This document shows positions 42,714-52,536 of a stretch of DNA of 64,000 nt, one piece after another. This DNA comes from an uncultured Oribacterium sp. (GTDB lineage: Bacteria; Bacillota; Clostridia; Lachnospirales; Lachnospiraceae): NCBI GenBank assembly GCA_946413525.1, contig CAMKKZ010000014.1, forward strand, positions 1-64,000, read 5' to 3'. Position 1 is the stretch's first letter, and each line of letters begins with the position of its first letter. A program made the translations under genes and the position numbers. The notes under the pieces are model-generated. The model was not told the origin of the DNA. It was given only the letters and a program-made list of their open reading frames with translations, and ran no database searches.

Positions 42714-44223
42714 GGATGCGGGATTATTGCGCGATGTGACAATGCGTGGGAATCAGGCAGATCTTTGGGGGCGGGCGGAAGAGGGCAAGCGGCGAAAAAG
42801 GAAGCTGTTTATGATGCAGTTCGCTTTTCCGCGGCTTTTCGCGTTTCTTCTCGCTGTTTTCATTTTCCTCCAGATACCTGAATATGCGGCGCCGCGCTTC
42901 GTGCCTCTGCCCCATATTCTGGAGGCTTACGCTGCGTCGAGCCCCATAAGCCAGATAAAGATCATGGTCAAGTCCAAACTGGAGGTGGGGCAGAGCCTTC
43001 CGGATCTCGGGATTGAAGAAACGGAAGTGGAGGACCGGGGGGTCAGCATCTATACGACCGGTAATCAATATGTTATTTCCGATGCGAAATGGAAGAATTC
43101 CGTCAAGGAGCTGCTTTCGGGAGATGAACCCCAGATCGTTGTAACCCTGACGCCGATGGATATCGCGGAGTTTTATTTCCTTGCGAGCTACAAGGCCGGG
43201 AAGGTTTCCATTAACGGGGGCAGCTTCGTGTCGGCCAGGCGGGACGGGGACGATCTTTTGGTCACGCTAAAGGTCAAAATGGTGACGGGCCGCTATGACC
43301 CGCCGAATGACGTGTACTGGAATGAAAAGAGCATAGGCACTATCCGCTGGACGAAGCCGGACAATACATCGGGACTTTATGAGGCCATACTGCTTCGGGA
43401 TGAGAAGCCGGTCTATACGGCGCAGGTCAGCGCGCTGCAGTACAATTTCTACCCTTACATGACAAGGACCGGGGAATATTCCGTAAAGGTGCGCACCGTC
43501 ACAAAGGACAAGCGCGTCGGTGCCAGCAGCGACTATCTGCAGTCGGGTGATCTGGTCATCGGGGAGTGGGACGTGTCCGACGGCAAGGGGCAGGACAGCA
43601 GGAACGCGCAGGCTTCCACCCCGACGCAGAAGGTGGGCTGGTCCAGGGAAGGGAATTCCTGGGTTTACCGTTACCCTACGGGGGAGCTCCAGCAGCCCGG
43701 ATTTGCAAATATCGAGAGCCAATGGTATTATTTCGACAATGCTGGCCGGGCCGTGACGGGATGGCAGTTCCTTTACAACAAATGGTTTTTCTTCTATGAT
43801 ACTGGCGTCATGGCGCTGGGCTGGGTGCATCTTGACAACAAATGGTATTACCTGATCCCTGTTACTGAGCTTAAGAGCGGCGAGATGGAGGGACAGATGA
43901 TGGCGGGCGGATGGCGTGTCATCGGGGAATACTACTATTATTTTAATGGGGATGGCAGCATCTATACGGGATGGCTCCAGTCCCAGGGAAAATGGTATTA
44001 TCTGAATGAGATTCAGAACAGCCTGGAGGGCGTGATGTTCACCGGCTGGCTTCGGCGGGATCAGAACACCTATTTTCTGGATTATAACGGGGCGATGGTG
44101 GAGGGATGGTATCAGATCGATGGCATCTGGCATTATTTCTATCCCGGAAGCGGCGAGATGGCCAGAAATACGGTCATCGATGGTCTGGCAATCGACGGGG
44201 ACGGCATCTGGTGGACTTCCTGA
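42697..44223 (+). CDS. Secreted wall-binding repeat protein 1
   Basis: A 508-residue protein with a signal/anchor helix near 32-50 (..FPRLFAFLLAVFIFLQIP..) and a beta-rich domain (about 75-300) with possible fibronectin-like strands. CW_binding_1 repeats follow at about 312-500 (..ESQWYYFDNAGRAVTGWQF.. , ..SQGKWYYLNEIQNSL..). It is probably exported and bound to the wall. The start is ATG 42697 or 42703, overlapping flhX; ATG 42697 is chosen. It stands in one operon with flhX, a second repeat protein and a lytic transglycosylase. Confidence 0.78.
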   Translation: MTMWNRDAGLLRDVTMRGNQADLWGRAEEGKRRKRKLFMMQFAFPRLFAFLLAVFIFLQIPEYAAPRFVPLPHILEAYAASSPISQIKIMVKSKLEVGQSLPDLGIEETEVEDRGVSIYTTGNQYVISDAKWKNSVKELLSGDEPQIVVTLTPMDIAEFYFLASYKAGKVSINGGSFVSARRDGDDLLVTLKVKMVTGRYDPPNDVYWNEKSIGTIRWTKPDNTSGLYEAILLRDEKPVYTAQVSALQYNFYPYMTRTGEYSVKVRTVTKDKRVGASSDYLQSGDLVIGEWDVSDGKGQDSRNAQASTPTQKVGWSREGNSWVYRYPTGELQQPGFANIESQWYYFDNAGRAVTGWQFLYNKWFFFYDTGVMALGWVHLDNKWYYLIPVTELKSGEMEGQMMAGGWRVIGEYYYYFNGDGSIYTGWLQSQGKWYYLNEIQNSLEGVMFTGWLRRDQNTYFLDYNGAMVEGWYQIDGIWHYFYPGSGEMARNTVIDGLAIDGDGIWWTS

Positions 44224-44265
44224 GGCGCGTGCTTCGCACAGTCGCGGGCTTTGGGGACAGGGTTG

Positions 44266-44470
44266 CTCTGTCCCACGGGCGGCTCGCCATGTCAGAGCCG
44301 AGATGGCTGAGCCCGCTCTGGTAAGATGAGTTGATTTACCCCACGGGCGGCTCGCCATGTCGGAGCCCGAATTGCTTAAAAGCCTTTCTGATAATAGATG
44401 ATTTGATTTACCCCGCAGGTGGTTCGCCTGTTGATTTTAGAGCGGCCAAAACCCGATCTGACAGGGGAGG
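44266..44470 (+). repeat. Family A variant, three tandem copies, ending as ribosome site
   Basis: Units starting near 44270, 44337 and 44405 share CCCCACGGGCGGCTCGCCAT, GTCGGAGCC and TGATTTA. The last unit has TTTTAGAGCGGCCAAAACCC and ends GACAGGGGAGG, seven bases before the next ATG. This CGCCATGTCAGA-type 5' half links the intergenic family A with the copies inside the genes at 49769 and 58488. Confidence 0.78.
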
Positions 44471-44476
44471 TGTGCT

Positions 44477-45823
44477 ATGAAAATGTACAGAGGAGGCGTC
44501 CGGCAGATGCTTTTTGCCTCGTTTCTCTTTCTGCTGTTTGTATTCGCCTTTTCCGGAGGCACCGGAAGAGCCTTCGCGGCGGAATCCAGCGTGATTGAGT
44601 CTGTTGAGATCACCTTCAAGGATCTTTACGGGGAGCAGGAGGAAATCCTGACGCCGGACATTACAACGAAAACGAAGGGAGCCTTCCTCAGCGATGTCAC
44701 TTTCCAGAAGGATGTGGGCAAGTGGGTTCCCGGGAAGCGCGTCCGCGTCAAGGTGCAGCTCAGCGCGGACGAGGGGAGGCATTTCTCCACGAAGATCAAC
44801 CACTCCACCTGCAAGGTTACCGGGGCTGTGTTTGACGGCTATCAGACGGACAGGGAGGATCATTTCACCGTATGGGCCTACTATACGCCTGTCAGCGTGC
44901 TGGGGGATACGGAAAAGGCAGGATGGAACGCGGCAAGGACGAAGGCCATCTGGACGAAGGTGCCCCACGCCCCGGGCTACAGGGTGGAGCTCTATGCCGA
45001 CGACAAGAAGATCAAGTCCTTCAACAATGTCCGGACCAGCTTCCTTGACCTTGCGGAGTTTGTCGGCGATACCAGCAAGATTTACTATTACGAGGTGAAG
45101 GCCATTCCCCTCACAAGCGATGAGAAGAAATATTTAAAGGAAGGGAACTTCGTCCTATCGGTCACGGAGGAATTTCCGGACAGTGAAGAGGATGAAGGCG
45201 GAGATGAGGACGGAGACGAGACGGAATCGGAGGTGGCTCCCCGGGGCACGGGTAGCAGCACGGCCTACGATACCTGGCGGTACGTGGAGAGGGAATGGTA
45301 TTACATAGACAGCAACGGCCAGCCGGTGGTCGGATGGCTTTATAAGGATGGGAACTGGTACTACATGGACAGGAACGGCGCCATGTGCACGGGCTGGTGG
45401 GATACCGGGCTGGATGGTCGCTGGTGCTTTTTTGCAGGAAACGGCGTGCTTCAGATGAACACGTGGATTCAGTCAACGCCCGGTTCCTGGTACCATGTGG
45501 ATGTCAATGGCTATATGCAGACGGGTTGGTACAGGGATTCGAACGGCTTCTGGTACTGGCTGGATCCCGTCACGGGTCGCATGCAGATTGGTTGGATCCT
45601 TCTGGACGGGAGCTGGTACTATTTTAATGACAGGGGCGAGATGCATACGGGCTGGCTTCTGTTCAACAAGAAATGGTACTATCTTGCCGAAGACGGCAAA
45701 ATGCTTTTTGATACGACGGTGGGAGAGTATCAGTTCGGATCGGACGGGGCATTGGTGAACAGTGAAAGACTGACGGAGGGGCTTTACTATGGCATTGATC
45801 CAAAGTATGCAGGAATTGAATGA
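44477..45823 (+). CDS. Secreted wall-binding repeat protein 2
   Basis: A 448-residue protein with a clear signal peptide (1-36, ..FASFLFLLFVFAFSGGTGRAFA). A beta-rich domain (about 40-215) follows, then an acidic Glu/Asp/Gly linker (about 235-255) and about eight CW_binding_1 repeats (265-445; ..EREWYYIDSNGQPVVGWLY.. and similar). It resembles the preceding gene in layout. The start is ATG 44477 after GGGGAGG. Its end overlaps the lytic transglycosylase start by 35 bases, so the two are coupled. Confidence 0.82.
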   Translation: MKMYRGGVRQMLFASFLFLLFVFAFSGGTGRAFAAESSVIESVEITFKDLYGEQEEILTPDITTKTKGAFLSDVTFQKDVGKWVPGKRVRVKVQLSADEGRHFSTKINHSTCKVTGAVFDGYQTDREDHFTVWAYYTPVSVLGDTEKAGWNAARTKAIWTKVPHAPGYRVELYADDKKIKSFNNVRTSFLDLAEFVGDTSKIYYYEVKAIPLTSDEKKYLKEGNFVLSVTEEFPDSEEDEGGDEDGDETESEVAPRGTGSSTAYDTWRYVEREWYYIDSNGQPVVGWLYKDGNWYYMDRNGAMCTGWWDTGLDGRWCFFAGNGVLQMNTWIQSTPGSWYHVDVNGYMQTGWYRDSNGFWYWLDPVTGRMQIGWILLDGSWYYFNDRGEMHTGWLLFNKKWYYLAEDGKMLFDTTVGEYQFGSDGALVNSERLTEGLYYGIDPKYAGIE

Positions 45824-47822
45824 GATCAGGGCGGCTAAGTCCAACCGCACCCAGAATATCCGTGTGGGAAATTCTTCCTATGGACGTCAATATTCGCAGA
45901 CCTCCGGCATGACAAGCTCCGCGGTGGGCTTTCAGAATGCCCTGGCCAGCGCGAGGGAAGCGTCCTCCGTATCCTCCGGAATCGGCGTGAACAACAAATA
46001 TGATTCGATTTTTACGCATGCCGCGAGGACATACGGCATTTCCAAGCGTCTCCTTATGGCTGTCGCAAAGATCGAGTCCGACTTTGTTCCGACGGCGGTT
46101 TCCCGCGCAGGGGCACAGGGCATCATGCAGATTATGCCCTATGAATCGAAGGAGCTGGGGGTCAAAAATCCCTTTGACCCGTTTGAGAACATCATGGCGG
46201 GGGCGAAGATGCTCAGGGATCACCTGAAGACTTTCGGATCAGTCCCTCTGGCACTGGCGGCATACAACGCCGGGCCGGACGCAGTGCGGAAGTACAAGGG
46301 CGTTCCTCCCTATAATGAGACGCAGGCCTATGTCAAAGCCATCACGAAACTTCTGGGCGACAGCAGCTTTCAGGTTTCCGGCACCGACTATGGTCTGGGC
46401 GGTTCCTACGGGGCGTACGGGGTAAATGGGACATATGCTTCCGGAACGCCTTACGGGAATGGACCGACAGTGTATGCCGATTACGCGAACGCGGCCTATC
46501 CCCAGCAGGGCTCGCAGAATTACGCCTACCTTGTCAACGCCATGCTTTCCTCCGGGCTTTCCGCGAACAGCGGGGCCATCGGCAATCTGGGCAGCGCCCT
46601 GCTGGGGGCGTCCAGCCTGCTCGGAGGGACTTCCCTGCTGAATTCTACGGGAGACGCCAGCCTCTTTGGAAGCCTCTCCGGCAACAGCCTGCTGGGGGGC
46701 TTTTATGCCAATGCCCTTTCCAATCTGGCTTCATCCCAGAGCTTTGGCGGCTTCTCGCCGTACCAGGCAGCGCCAAATTACGGATACGGCAGCAATGCGT
46801 ATAATATGTATAACGCTTATAATACAAATAATGGCTATAATGCTGGCTACAACAATGGCTATAATTATAATTATGGCGGCATCCCTAATAACGCGTATAA
46901 TTCCTATGCCAATCCCGCTTTTAACCCCAATGCCGGGGCGGCAGCTTTCCAGGCATCGAATGCTGCGGATCCATATGTAAATAATGCCGCCTATACGGCA
47001 TCAACATCCGGAACATCTGGAACAAGCGGGGATCCTGGCACCGCGGCCATTTCTGCCCCTGCCGGGTCCGTCCAAAGCTCCACAGGCCTTGACGCGGAAA
47101 AGGCAGGCGTGATGTCAACGGACACTGTTTCCAGGGCATCAACGAATGAAGCCGCCGCAGCCAGCACAATGGATGCCTACGGGGGAGGCGGGGCGGCCAA
47201 CGTAAACGGAAGTCAGGGGGCGGCTGCCGCGTATGATGCGGGTACGTCCGGGCTTCCGGCCTCGGGCGGCGCCGTGGCGGCCGATCAGATGATTTCTGTA
47301 AGCGGGCAGCAGGCACCGGCAGTAGACGGGATGAGCGAGGCGGAGAAAATGGCATTCGGGCCGGCAGCCTACATGTCCTATGGATACAGCCAGGTCCGGG
47401 CAACTGAAAACGAAAATTCCATAGGCCCGGGCGCTTACATAAGCGATGTGCAAAGCCGCGTCCGGTATCCTGAGGCGCCGAATTCCATAGGGCCGGATGC
47501 TTTCATCGCGTCTCGCGGGGGGGACGCCGTGAATTCGGCAAATGTAATAAATACGGTTCATTCCCGGAATTCGGCAAATACAGTAAATGCAGGTAACCCC
47601 CAAATCAGTCTGAATCTTGCAAATGCGGGAAGTACGGCAGGTATTGAAAATACTGCGAATGTCGTCTACAGCACCAATGTAAAGGTTCCGGGAGGCAGTC
47701 AGCTCACTGCCGGAAATTACGGCCCCGGCACCCTGCGGGAGGTGGTGGAGAACAAGGTACTGAATAACGCGATCACCTCCGTGCTCGAGACCGCCGAGCT
47801 GCCTGGCAGTAAAGCCGAATGA
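45789..47822 (+). CDS. Lytic transglycosylase (SLT domain) with low-complexity tail
   Basis: A 677-residue protein. Residues about 68-195 form a Slt-type domain with catalytic Glu96 in ..LLMAVAKIESDFVPTAVS.. , then ..AGAQGIMQIMP.. and ..ALAAYNAGPDAVRKYKG... It cleaves peptidoglycan glycan strands. No signal peptide is seen, so it may leave through the flagellar export system, as FlgJ-type enzymes do; this is inference. The rest is low complexity: an Asn/Tyr-rich stretch (about 335-375), Ala/Gly/Ser regions and three xxGPxAyis units (about 518-580). The start is ATG 45789 after GGAGGGG inside the preceding gene. Confidence 0.85.
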   Translation: MALIQSMQELNEIRAAKSNRTQNIRVGNSSYGRQYSQTSGMTSSAVGFQNALASAREASSVSSGIGVNNKYDSIFTHAARTYGISKRLLMAVAKIESDFVPTAVSRAGAQGIMQIMPYESKELGVKNPFDPFENIMAGAKMLRDHLKTFGSVPLALAAYNAGPDAVRKYKGVPPYNETQAYVKAITKLLGDSSFQVSGTDYGLGGSYGAYGVNGTYASGTPYGNGPTVYADYANAAYPQQGSQNYAYLVNAMLSSGLSANSGAIGNLGSALLGASSLLGGTSLLNSTGDASLFGSLSGNSLLGGFYANALSNLASSQSFGGFSPYQAAPNYGYGSNAYNMYNAYNTNNGYNAGYNNGYNYNYGGIPNNAYNSYANPAFNPNAGAAAFQASNAADPYVNNAAYTASTSGTSGTSGDPGTAAISAPAGSVQSSTGLDAEKAGVMSTDTVSRASTNEAAAASTMDAYGGGGAANVNGSQGAAAAYDAGTSGLPASGGAVAADQMISVSGQQAPAVDGMSEAEKMAFGPAAYMSYGYSQVRATENENSIGPGAYISDVQSRVRYPEAPNSIGPDAFIASRGGDAVNSANVINTVHSRNSANTVNAGNPQISLNLANAGSTAGIENTANVVYSTNVKVPGGSQLTAGNYGPGTLREVVENKVLNNAITSVLETAELPGSKAE

Positions 47823-47932
47823 TCAATAAAAAGATTCCCGACGCGGATATCTGCGTCAAGCTTTATGACGGCAATAAATATCAATATCTGTGAAGTTTCT
47901 CTCACCTCATTATGCCTGGATAGGGGGAGTTA

Positions 47933-49747
47933 ATGATTTTCGAACTATCTTTAGACTACAGCCCAAAGGATAATCTGATACTGGCCTCGGATTCCTCGCG
48001 GGTTCCGGGCTTTCGGATGCTCGCTGTTGGGAGAGGGGCTTATATCGCCGGTTTAAAGGTTAATTGCTGGCTTACGGGGAAGGAGCAGCATTATCACGTC
48101 CAGATAGGGAGATATACATCTATCGGAAATGAGACGCTGCTTATCCTTGATATGGATCATGACTATTCCGCTGTTTACCAGGGGGTGATCCGGGAATTCG
48201 CGTCAGCGGGGGCAGAGGACCGTCTGAGCATGGGCCAGATGCAGAAGAAGCTCCACAGGAAGGGCGAGATTATTATTGGCAATGACTGTTGGATTGGCGA
48301 CAGAACAACGATACTGGGAGGCGTCCATATACATGACGGGGCCGTGGTGGCTGCCGGCAGCGTGGTTACGAAAGATGTACCCCCCTATGCCATTGTTGGA
48401 GGCAATCCGGCAAGGATTATAAAGTACCGTTTCCCGGAGGATCTGATCAACGGTCTGCTTCAGATTTCCTGGTGGACATGGGATACGGCAAGGCTGCGCG
48501 GCGCACAAGCTGATCTGCAGGGGGACGTCAGGGCTTTTGTCGCGAAATATCTGGAAGAGGACGCGTCAGATCCGTTCAATGATCCTCATGGGCGCCCTGC
48601 TTCATCAGGAAAGAGACATCCTTGCATCCCCAGAATATCTGAGGATGTTCCGATGTTTTTGCACTTTCTTGACGGCGAGGATCCATATCCGCTTTTTTTA
48701 TCTATTATCATGAATTTCATTTCGTCCTTTCCGGAAGCGGAAGCAGAGCTGGTTCTCGCTTATGATGTGGAACGTGAGGAAATGGAAGAATTGTGCTCAA
48801 GGCTCGTCAATTCCCTTGCCGCTTATGATGACATTCACAGCCTGATCAATTTATGTGGAATTGAAAAAAAGGATGAGGAGCAGGTCTTGCGAGAGGCTGA
48901 TTATTACTTGCCGAACAGGTCGCTTGAAGAGATTTCGAGATTATCCTATGCGGCAAAGTATGGAATCAAAATCATTTCTCCTGTGGATGTCCCTGTTTTC
49001 CCTGAGGCTTTCTGTGAAGAAATCCGGCATTCTTTCCAGCTTTTCGTCATGGGTCACGCCGCATTCCATGTTCCTCCTGTGAAAGGCTACATTCCGCTGC
49101 AGCTTGGAAAAAGCTGCAGCAAGATGGAACTGGGGATTCTTTCGGATGACGCCGGTGAGAATATTTCTTTCAAAAATCCACAATATTGCGAGCTTACGGG
49201 TCTATACTGGGTCTTGAAAAACAGGATGCCGTTTCTGAATGAACAGGATATAGTGGGTTTTTGTCATTACCGGAGGTTCTTCACGGACACATCAGGCAAG
49301 AGGTTCTTAAACAAGTGGGATGCGGAACAGCTTCTACAAAAGTATGATTTTATTACGCCGAGGGCCTTTTCCCTGACCATGTCGGCAGAGGATTATTACT
49401 GTGCCTGCGCCGGCGTGAAAAAAGACCTGCTGCTTCTCGGGAGCGTTCTGGAAAAGGAATACCCTTTCTTCCTGGATGCATGGAATCGAAGGTTGAAAGG
49501 GAACAAGGGGCATTATTGCAATATATTCATTTCGAGGGCTGGTAAATGCAGGGAATTTCTTTCCTGGCTTTTTGAGCTTCTTTTCAAGGTGGAATCGGGG
49601 ATTGATACCAGGGGATATACCAGGGAGCAGAACCGGGTGATGGGCTATCTTTCCGAATTTCTCCTTGATGTCTGGATGGAAACAAAGAAATTGTCTTATT
49701 TTGATGTTCCTGTGATTGAAACGCAAAAGAGCGGCCAATACGTATAG
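47933..49747 (+). CDS. Hexapeptide acetyltransferase fused to DUF4422 glycosyltransferase
   Basis: A 604-residue protein. Residues 1-185 form a CatB-like left-handed beta-helix acyltransferase with ..[20 protein letters not shown].. , ..[20 protein letters not shown].. and IVGGNPAR. A middle region (about 235-370) has weak glycosyltransferase character. Residues about 375-600 match DUF4422 (..[19 protein letters not shown].. , ..[12 protein letters not shown]..), a GT family of surface polysaccharide loci. It could both add and acetylate a sugar. It is the first gene of the glycosylation island. The start is ATG 47933 after GGGGGAG. Confidence 0.82.
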   Translation: MIFELSLDYSPKDNLILASDSSRVPGFRMLAVGRGAYIAGLKVNCWLTGKEQHYHVQIGRYTSIGNETLLILDMDHDYSAVYQGVIREFASAGAEDRLSMGQMQKKLHRKGEIIIGNDCWIGDRTTILGGVHIHDGAVVAAGSVVTKDVPPYAIVGGNPARIIKYRFPEDLINGLLQISWWTWDTARLRGAQADLQGDVRAFVAKYLEEDASDPFNDPHGRPASSGKRHPCIPRISEDVPMFLHFLDGEDPYPLFLSIIMNFISSFPEAEAELVLAYDVEREEMEELCSRLVNSLAAYDDIHSLINLCGIEKKDEEQVLREADYYLPNRSLEEISRLSYAAKYGIKIISPVDVPVFPEAFCEEIRHSFQLFVMGHAAFHVPPVKGYIPLQLGKSCSKMELGILSDDAGENISFKNPQYCELTGLYWVLKNRMPFLNEQDIVGFCHYRRFFTDTSGKRFLNKWDAEQLLQKYDFITPRAFSLTMSAEDYYCACAGVKKDLLLLGSVLEKEYPFFLDAWNRRLKGNKGHYCNIFISRAGKCREFLSWLFELLFKVESGIDTRGYTREQNRVMGYLSEFLLDVWMETKKLSYFDVPVIETQKSGQYV

Positions 49748-49768
49748 GGAGAGGGAGCGGCCATTAGC

Positions 49769-51382
49769 ATGAATGATATTATTAGGACATATGAGAGGCT
49801 TCTCAGTGAAATCGCCCTTAGCTCGGATAATGGGAAATTATCCGCCCTTGATGAAGAATTATGTCGTTTGGAAAATGAGCATGCCAATTTATTGCTTCAA
49901 TGGAAAGAATACGTTTGCCTTTTGTCGGGTGTGGCAAAAGATGCCTCGATATGCATTGGCATTCTGGGTCCTTCCGGTCATTCTCTTTGTCATCTTATTG
50001 AGCTTCTTTATCCTATGTCGAGGGTTTATTGGCTGATGAGCGCCGGGGATGCGGAGGAATTGCCGGAAAAACTTGATTTCCTGATCATTATGGAGGACTT
50101 CCTTTCCCCTGAAAATGTTTCTTTACCAGGGCTGGGCGAGCCGACTTGCCCCTCAGACGGTTCGCCATGTCAGAACTCAGAGCGGCCAAAAACTATTCTG
50201 ATAGAAGAGAATGGGCTTGATAACTGCCTTTCCATAAAAGGAAAGGCTGCTTTTTTATTAAAAAAAGAAGACAAAAAAGAGAGTCTGGCCTGGGATTTCG
50301 CCGTAAGGACCGGCTGGATTACGGACAGTCAGGACGTAATTTCCCTGGGGAATACCGGGCAATACAGGAGGCTTTATTTCAGGAGGAGGGAAAGGGAGCG
50401 GGTTCTCGAGACAGCATCGGCTCCCAAATATAAAACAATATACGCGCTTTGTCCTGCCTATCTGAAAACCGGGGGTACTGAGCTTGTCCATCAGCTTGTT
50501 TATTGGTTGAACAGGCTCTGGGAGGGATGCGCGTACATCGTCTATATTGAAAAAGATGGAAGTTCAAGGCCTTGCTGTCCCCCGGAATTCATGGATTATG
50601 TCAGCGGGCATGTCGCTTTGGAAGAGGAGATCAAGGAGGAACCGGAAAACGCGCTTGTGATCCCGGAGGGCTATGCAAAATACATCCTCCGTCGAAAAAA
50701 TCTGTGCCGTATTTTATGGTGGCTCAGCGTTGACAATTTTGTTGAGTCAACGGAGGGAAGAGAGACAGAAATACTCGCGCTTATTCGGCCGCGGATCGAT
50801 GTCAATCTGTATCAGTCTCATTATGCCTTTGCTTACCTTTTGGAAAAGGGATTTGATCCCTCGAAAATGAAATATTTGTCTGATTACCTTAACCACCAGT
50901 ATCTTGATCATCAGGCGGAAGCCCTGTCCAGCCCGAAAGAGGACATCGTCCTGTACAACCCCAGCAAGGGGTATGAATTTGTCAAGAAGCTCGTGAAAAG
51001 CTCTGAGGACATCCAATATTGCGCAATCAATAATCTGACGACAAAGGAGGTATACGATCTGCTTTGCCGGGCAAAAATATACATAGACTTTGGAAATCAT
51101 CCCGGCAAGGACAGGATCCCCAGGGAGGCGGCCAGTTGCGGTTGTCTGGTCATTACCGGAAGGTATGGAAGCGCGCAGTATTATGAGGATGTTCCTATTC
51201 CGGAGGGGTACAAATTTGACCAGGATAGGGCAGGATTTGACACGATTAGCGCATTTATTCGTTTGTGCCTTAAGGAATATGCTGAGAGGAGAGGGGATTT
51301 TGACTTTTACCGGCAGTGGATCAATGAAGAAAAGGGCAGATTTATTAAGGATGTGGAGGCTGTCTTTGGTATTGTTTCGTGA
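49769..51382 (+). CDS. Glycosyltransferase (GT-B fold) containing an in-frame family A repeat
   Basis: A 537-residue protein. The N-terminus (1-45) is helical. A divergent first domain (about 50-120) is followed by the repeat-derived insert (about 126-148) and then a GT-B type domain from about 215 (..IYALCPAYLKTGGTELVHQL.. , ..KIYIDFGNHPGKDRIPREAA.. and SCGC, the C-terminal donor-binding end). It probably adds a sugar to flagellin or a surface glycan. The start is ATG 49769. It is the last gene before the converging flagellin gene. The repeat insert does not interrupt the frame. Confidence 0.78.
   Translation: MNDIIRTYERLLSEIALSSDNGKLSALDEELCRLENEHANLLLQWKEYVCLLSGVAKDASICIGILGPSGHSLCHLIELLYPMSRVYWLMSAGDAEELPEKLDFLIIMEDFLSPENVSLPGLGEPTCPSDGSPCQNSERPKTILIEENGLDNCLSIKGKAAFLLKKEDKKESLAWDFAVRTGWITDSQDVISLGNTGQYRRLYFRRRERERVLETASAPKYKTIYALCPAYLKTGGTELVHQLVYWLNRLWEGCAYIVYIEKDGSSRPCCPPEFMDYVSGHVALEEEIKEEPENALVIPEGYAKYILRRKNLCRILWWLSVDNFVESTEGRETEILALIRPRIDVNLYQSHYAFAYLLEKGFDPSKMKYLSDYLNHQYLDHQAEALSSPKEDIVLYNPSKGYEFVKKLVKSSEDIQYCAINNLTTKEVYDLLCRAKIYIDFGNHPGKDRIPREAASCGCLVITGRYGSAQYYEDVPIPEGYKFDQDRAGFDTISAFIRLCLKEYAERRGDFDFYRQWINEEKGRFIKDVEAVFGIVS
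50145..50212 (+). repeat. Family A copy inside a coding sequence
   Basis: CCCCTCAGACGGTTCGCCAT, GTCAGAACTCAGAGCGGCCA, AAAACTATTCTGATAGAAGA, G. It reads in frame as CPSDGSPCQNSERPKTILIE. The same peptide (SPCQN / CQNSERP) and frame occur at 59478-59614. The TCAGA/TCTGA stem is kept. Confidence 0.82.
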
Positions 51383-51529
51383 CTGAAAGGCAGGAACCTT
51401 GGAGTTGTCTGCTTCGCAGCCTGTATTGTTTGAGAGACGAAAAAGAAGATAAAAGGCTGCGGCATAGAGCGCTACCGTAAAGCGTTGCCGCATAGACGAA
51501 AAAGAAGATAAAATGTTTTCGCAAAGCAA

Positions 51530-51561
51530 AAGCCGGGACTTCAATAATGAAATCCCGGCTT
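51530..51561 (-). terminator. Intrinsic terminator of the flagellin gene
   Basis: On the minus strand AAGCCGGGATTTC, loop ATTATTG, then AAGTCCCGGCTT, followed by TTTGCTTTGCG. It lies about 65 bases after the flagellin stop. The rest of the 245-base gap holds two imperfect copies of GACGAAAAAGAAGATAAAA (51437 and 51496) and no gene. Confidence 0.75.
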
Positions 51562-51627
51562 CCGTTAGGTCATACAACATGTATAAGCTTGCTGCACGAC
51601 TGGAATAATACCATAGAAATTCAACAA

Positions 51628-52407
51628 TTACTGGAGCAGAGAAAGGACATTCTGAGGCTGTGAATTCGCCTGTGCCAGCATGGACTGAGCAGCCTGGTTC
51701 AGGATGTTGTTCTTTGTGAATGCCGAAATCTCTTTTGCCATATCCGTATCACGAATACGAGACTCTGCAGCTGTCAGGTTCTCAGAAGCGGCCTCAAGGT
51801 TGCTGATGGTATGCTCAAGCCTGTTCTGCTTTGCACCAAGGTCGGCACGGCTGACGGAAAGGCTGTTAATCATACTCTTCAGAGAGTCAAGCTTGCTGGC
51901 TCCGAGCTTGCTGACACCGGCTGCGATGGTCGTCAAACTCACCTTGCTAAGCTGGATTGTCTCGGTGCTGGTTGGCCCAACCTGGAATGTGGCATCAGAG
52001 AATACATTAACATCATTGAACGTAGAGCTGGTAGCAATCCTGGAAATCTCGGACTTCAACTGCTGAAGCTCTTTCTCGATAGCTTCCTTAGATGTCTTGT
52101 TCTGGATGCCGTTCTGACCTTCTTCTACCAGTGTGGTCATACGCTGCAACATGCTGTGTACTTCGGTCAGAGCACCTTCTGCGGTCTGAATGAAACCAAC
52201 AGCGTCCTTCGCGTTCACAATAGCCTGGTCAGTCGCATTAATCTGGTGACGCATCTGCTCGGAAATGGCAAGACCTGCGGCATCATCACCGGCCCTGTTG
52301 ATCCTGTAGCCGGAAGAAAGCTTCTCAAGGTTCTTGTTCAGGTTGGTGACATTGGAGCTCTGATTCCTGTACGAGTTGATTGAAGCGATATTGTGCTGAA
52401 TAACCAT
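51628..52407 (-). CDS. fliC: Flagellin
   Basis: A 259-residue flagellin, short because the variable D2/D3 region is nearly absent. The conserved N-terminus is MVIQHNIASINSYRNQS with ..LEKLSSGYRINRAGDDAAGL... The D1 helix ..EVHSMLQRMTTLVEEGQNG.. follows. The C-terminal ..SRIRDTDMAKEISAFTKNNI.. ends QPQNVLSLLQ. It is the filament subunit, exported through FlhAB with FliS. It lies on the minus strand inside the glycosylation island. AGGAGG stands before the ATG. The leader has CsrA-type sites and a sigma-28 promoter. No second flagellin gene is in the window. Confidence 0.97.
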   Translation of the reverse strand: MVIQHNIASINSYRNQSSNVTNLNKNLEKLSSGYRINRAGDDAAGLAISEQMRHQINATDQAIVNAKDAVGFIQTAEGALTEVHSMLQRMTTLVEEGQNGIQNKTSKEAIEKELQQLKSEISRIATSSTFNDVNVFSDATFQVGPTSTETIQLSKVSLTTIAAGVSKLGASKLDSLKSMINSLSVSRADLGAKQNRLEHTISNLEAASENLTAAESRIRDTDMAKEISAFTKNNILNQAAQSMLAQANSQPQNVLSLLQ

Positions 52408-52412
52408 ATTAT

Positions 52413-52452
52413 CCTCCTGTTTTCAACTTCGCTGTGACTTCCCTGTCCCAGC
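52413..52452 (-). promoter_or_regulatory. Candidate CsrA sites in the flagellin leader
   Basis: On the minus strand, GCTGGGAC-AGGGAA-GTCACAGC (52431-52452) is a hairpin with one mismatch. Its six-base loop contains GGA, inside ACAGGGAAGT (52437-52446), close to the CsrA consensus ACARGGAWGT. A second AACAGGAGGAT overlaps the Shine-Dalgarno (52413-52418). This two-site layout matches the B. subtilis hag leader. Confidence 0.65.
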
Positions 52453-52536
52453 TATGTCCTGTTTCATGTGCACCTGATTGCAGGACAAGGTAATTTGTTA
52501 ACTGAATGTACATAAAGATCCGTCTTTACATTTATT

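Noticed and set aside
47827-47850. TAAA-N13-CGGATAT before the DUF4422 fusion as a sigma-28 promoter
   Set aside because: Spacing is short, the -10 has a mismatch, and the site is part of the near-palindrome GACGCGGATATCTGCGTC.
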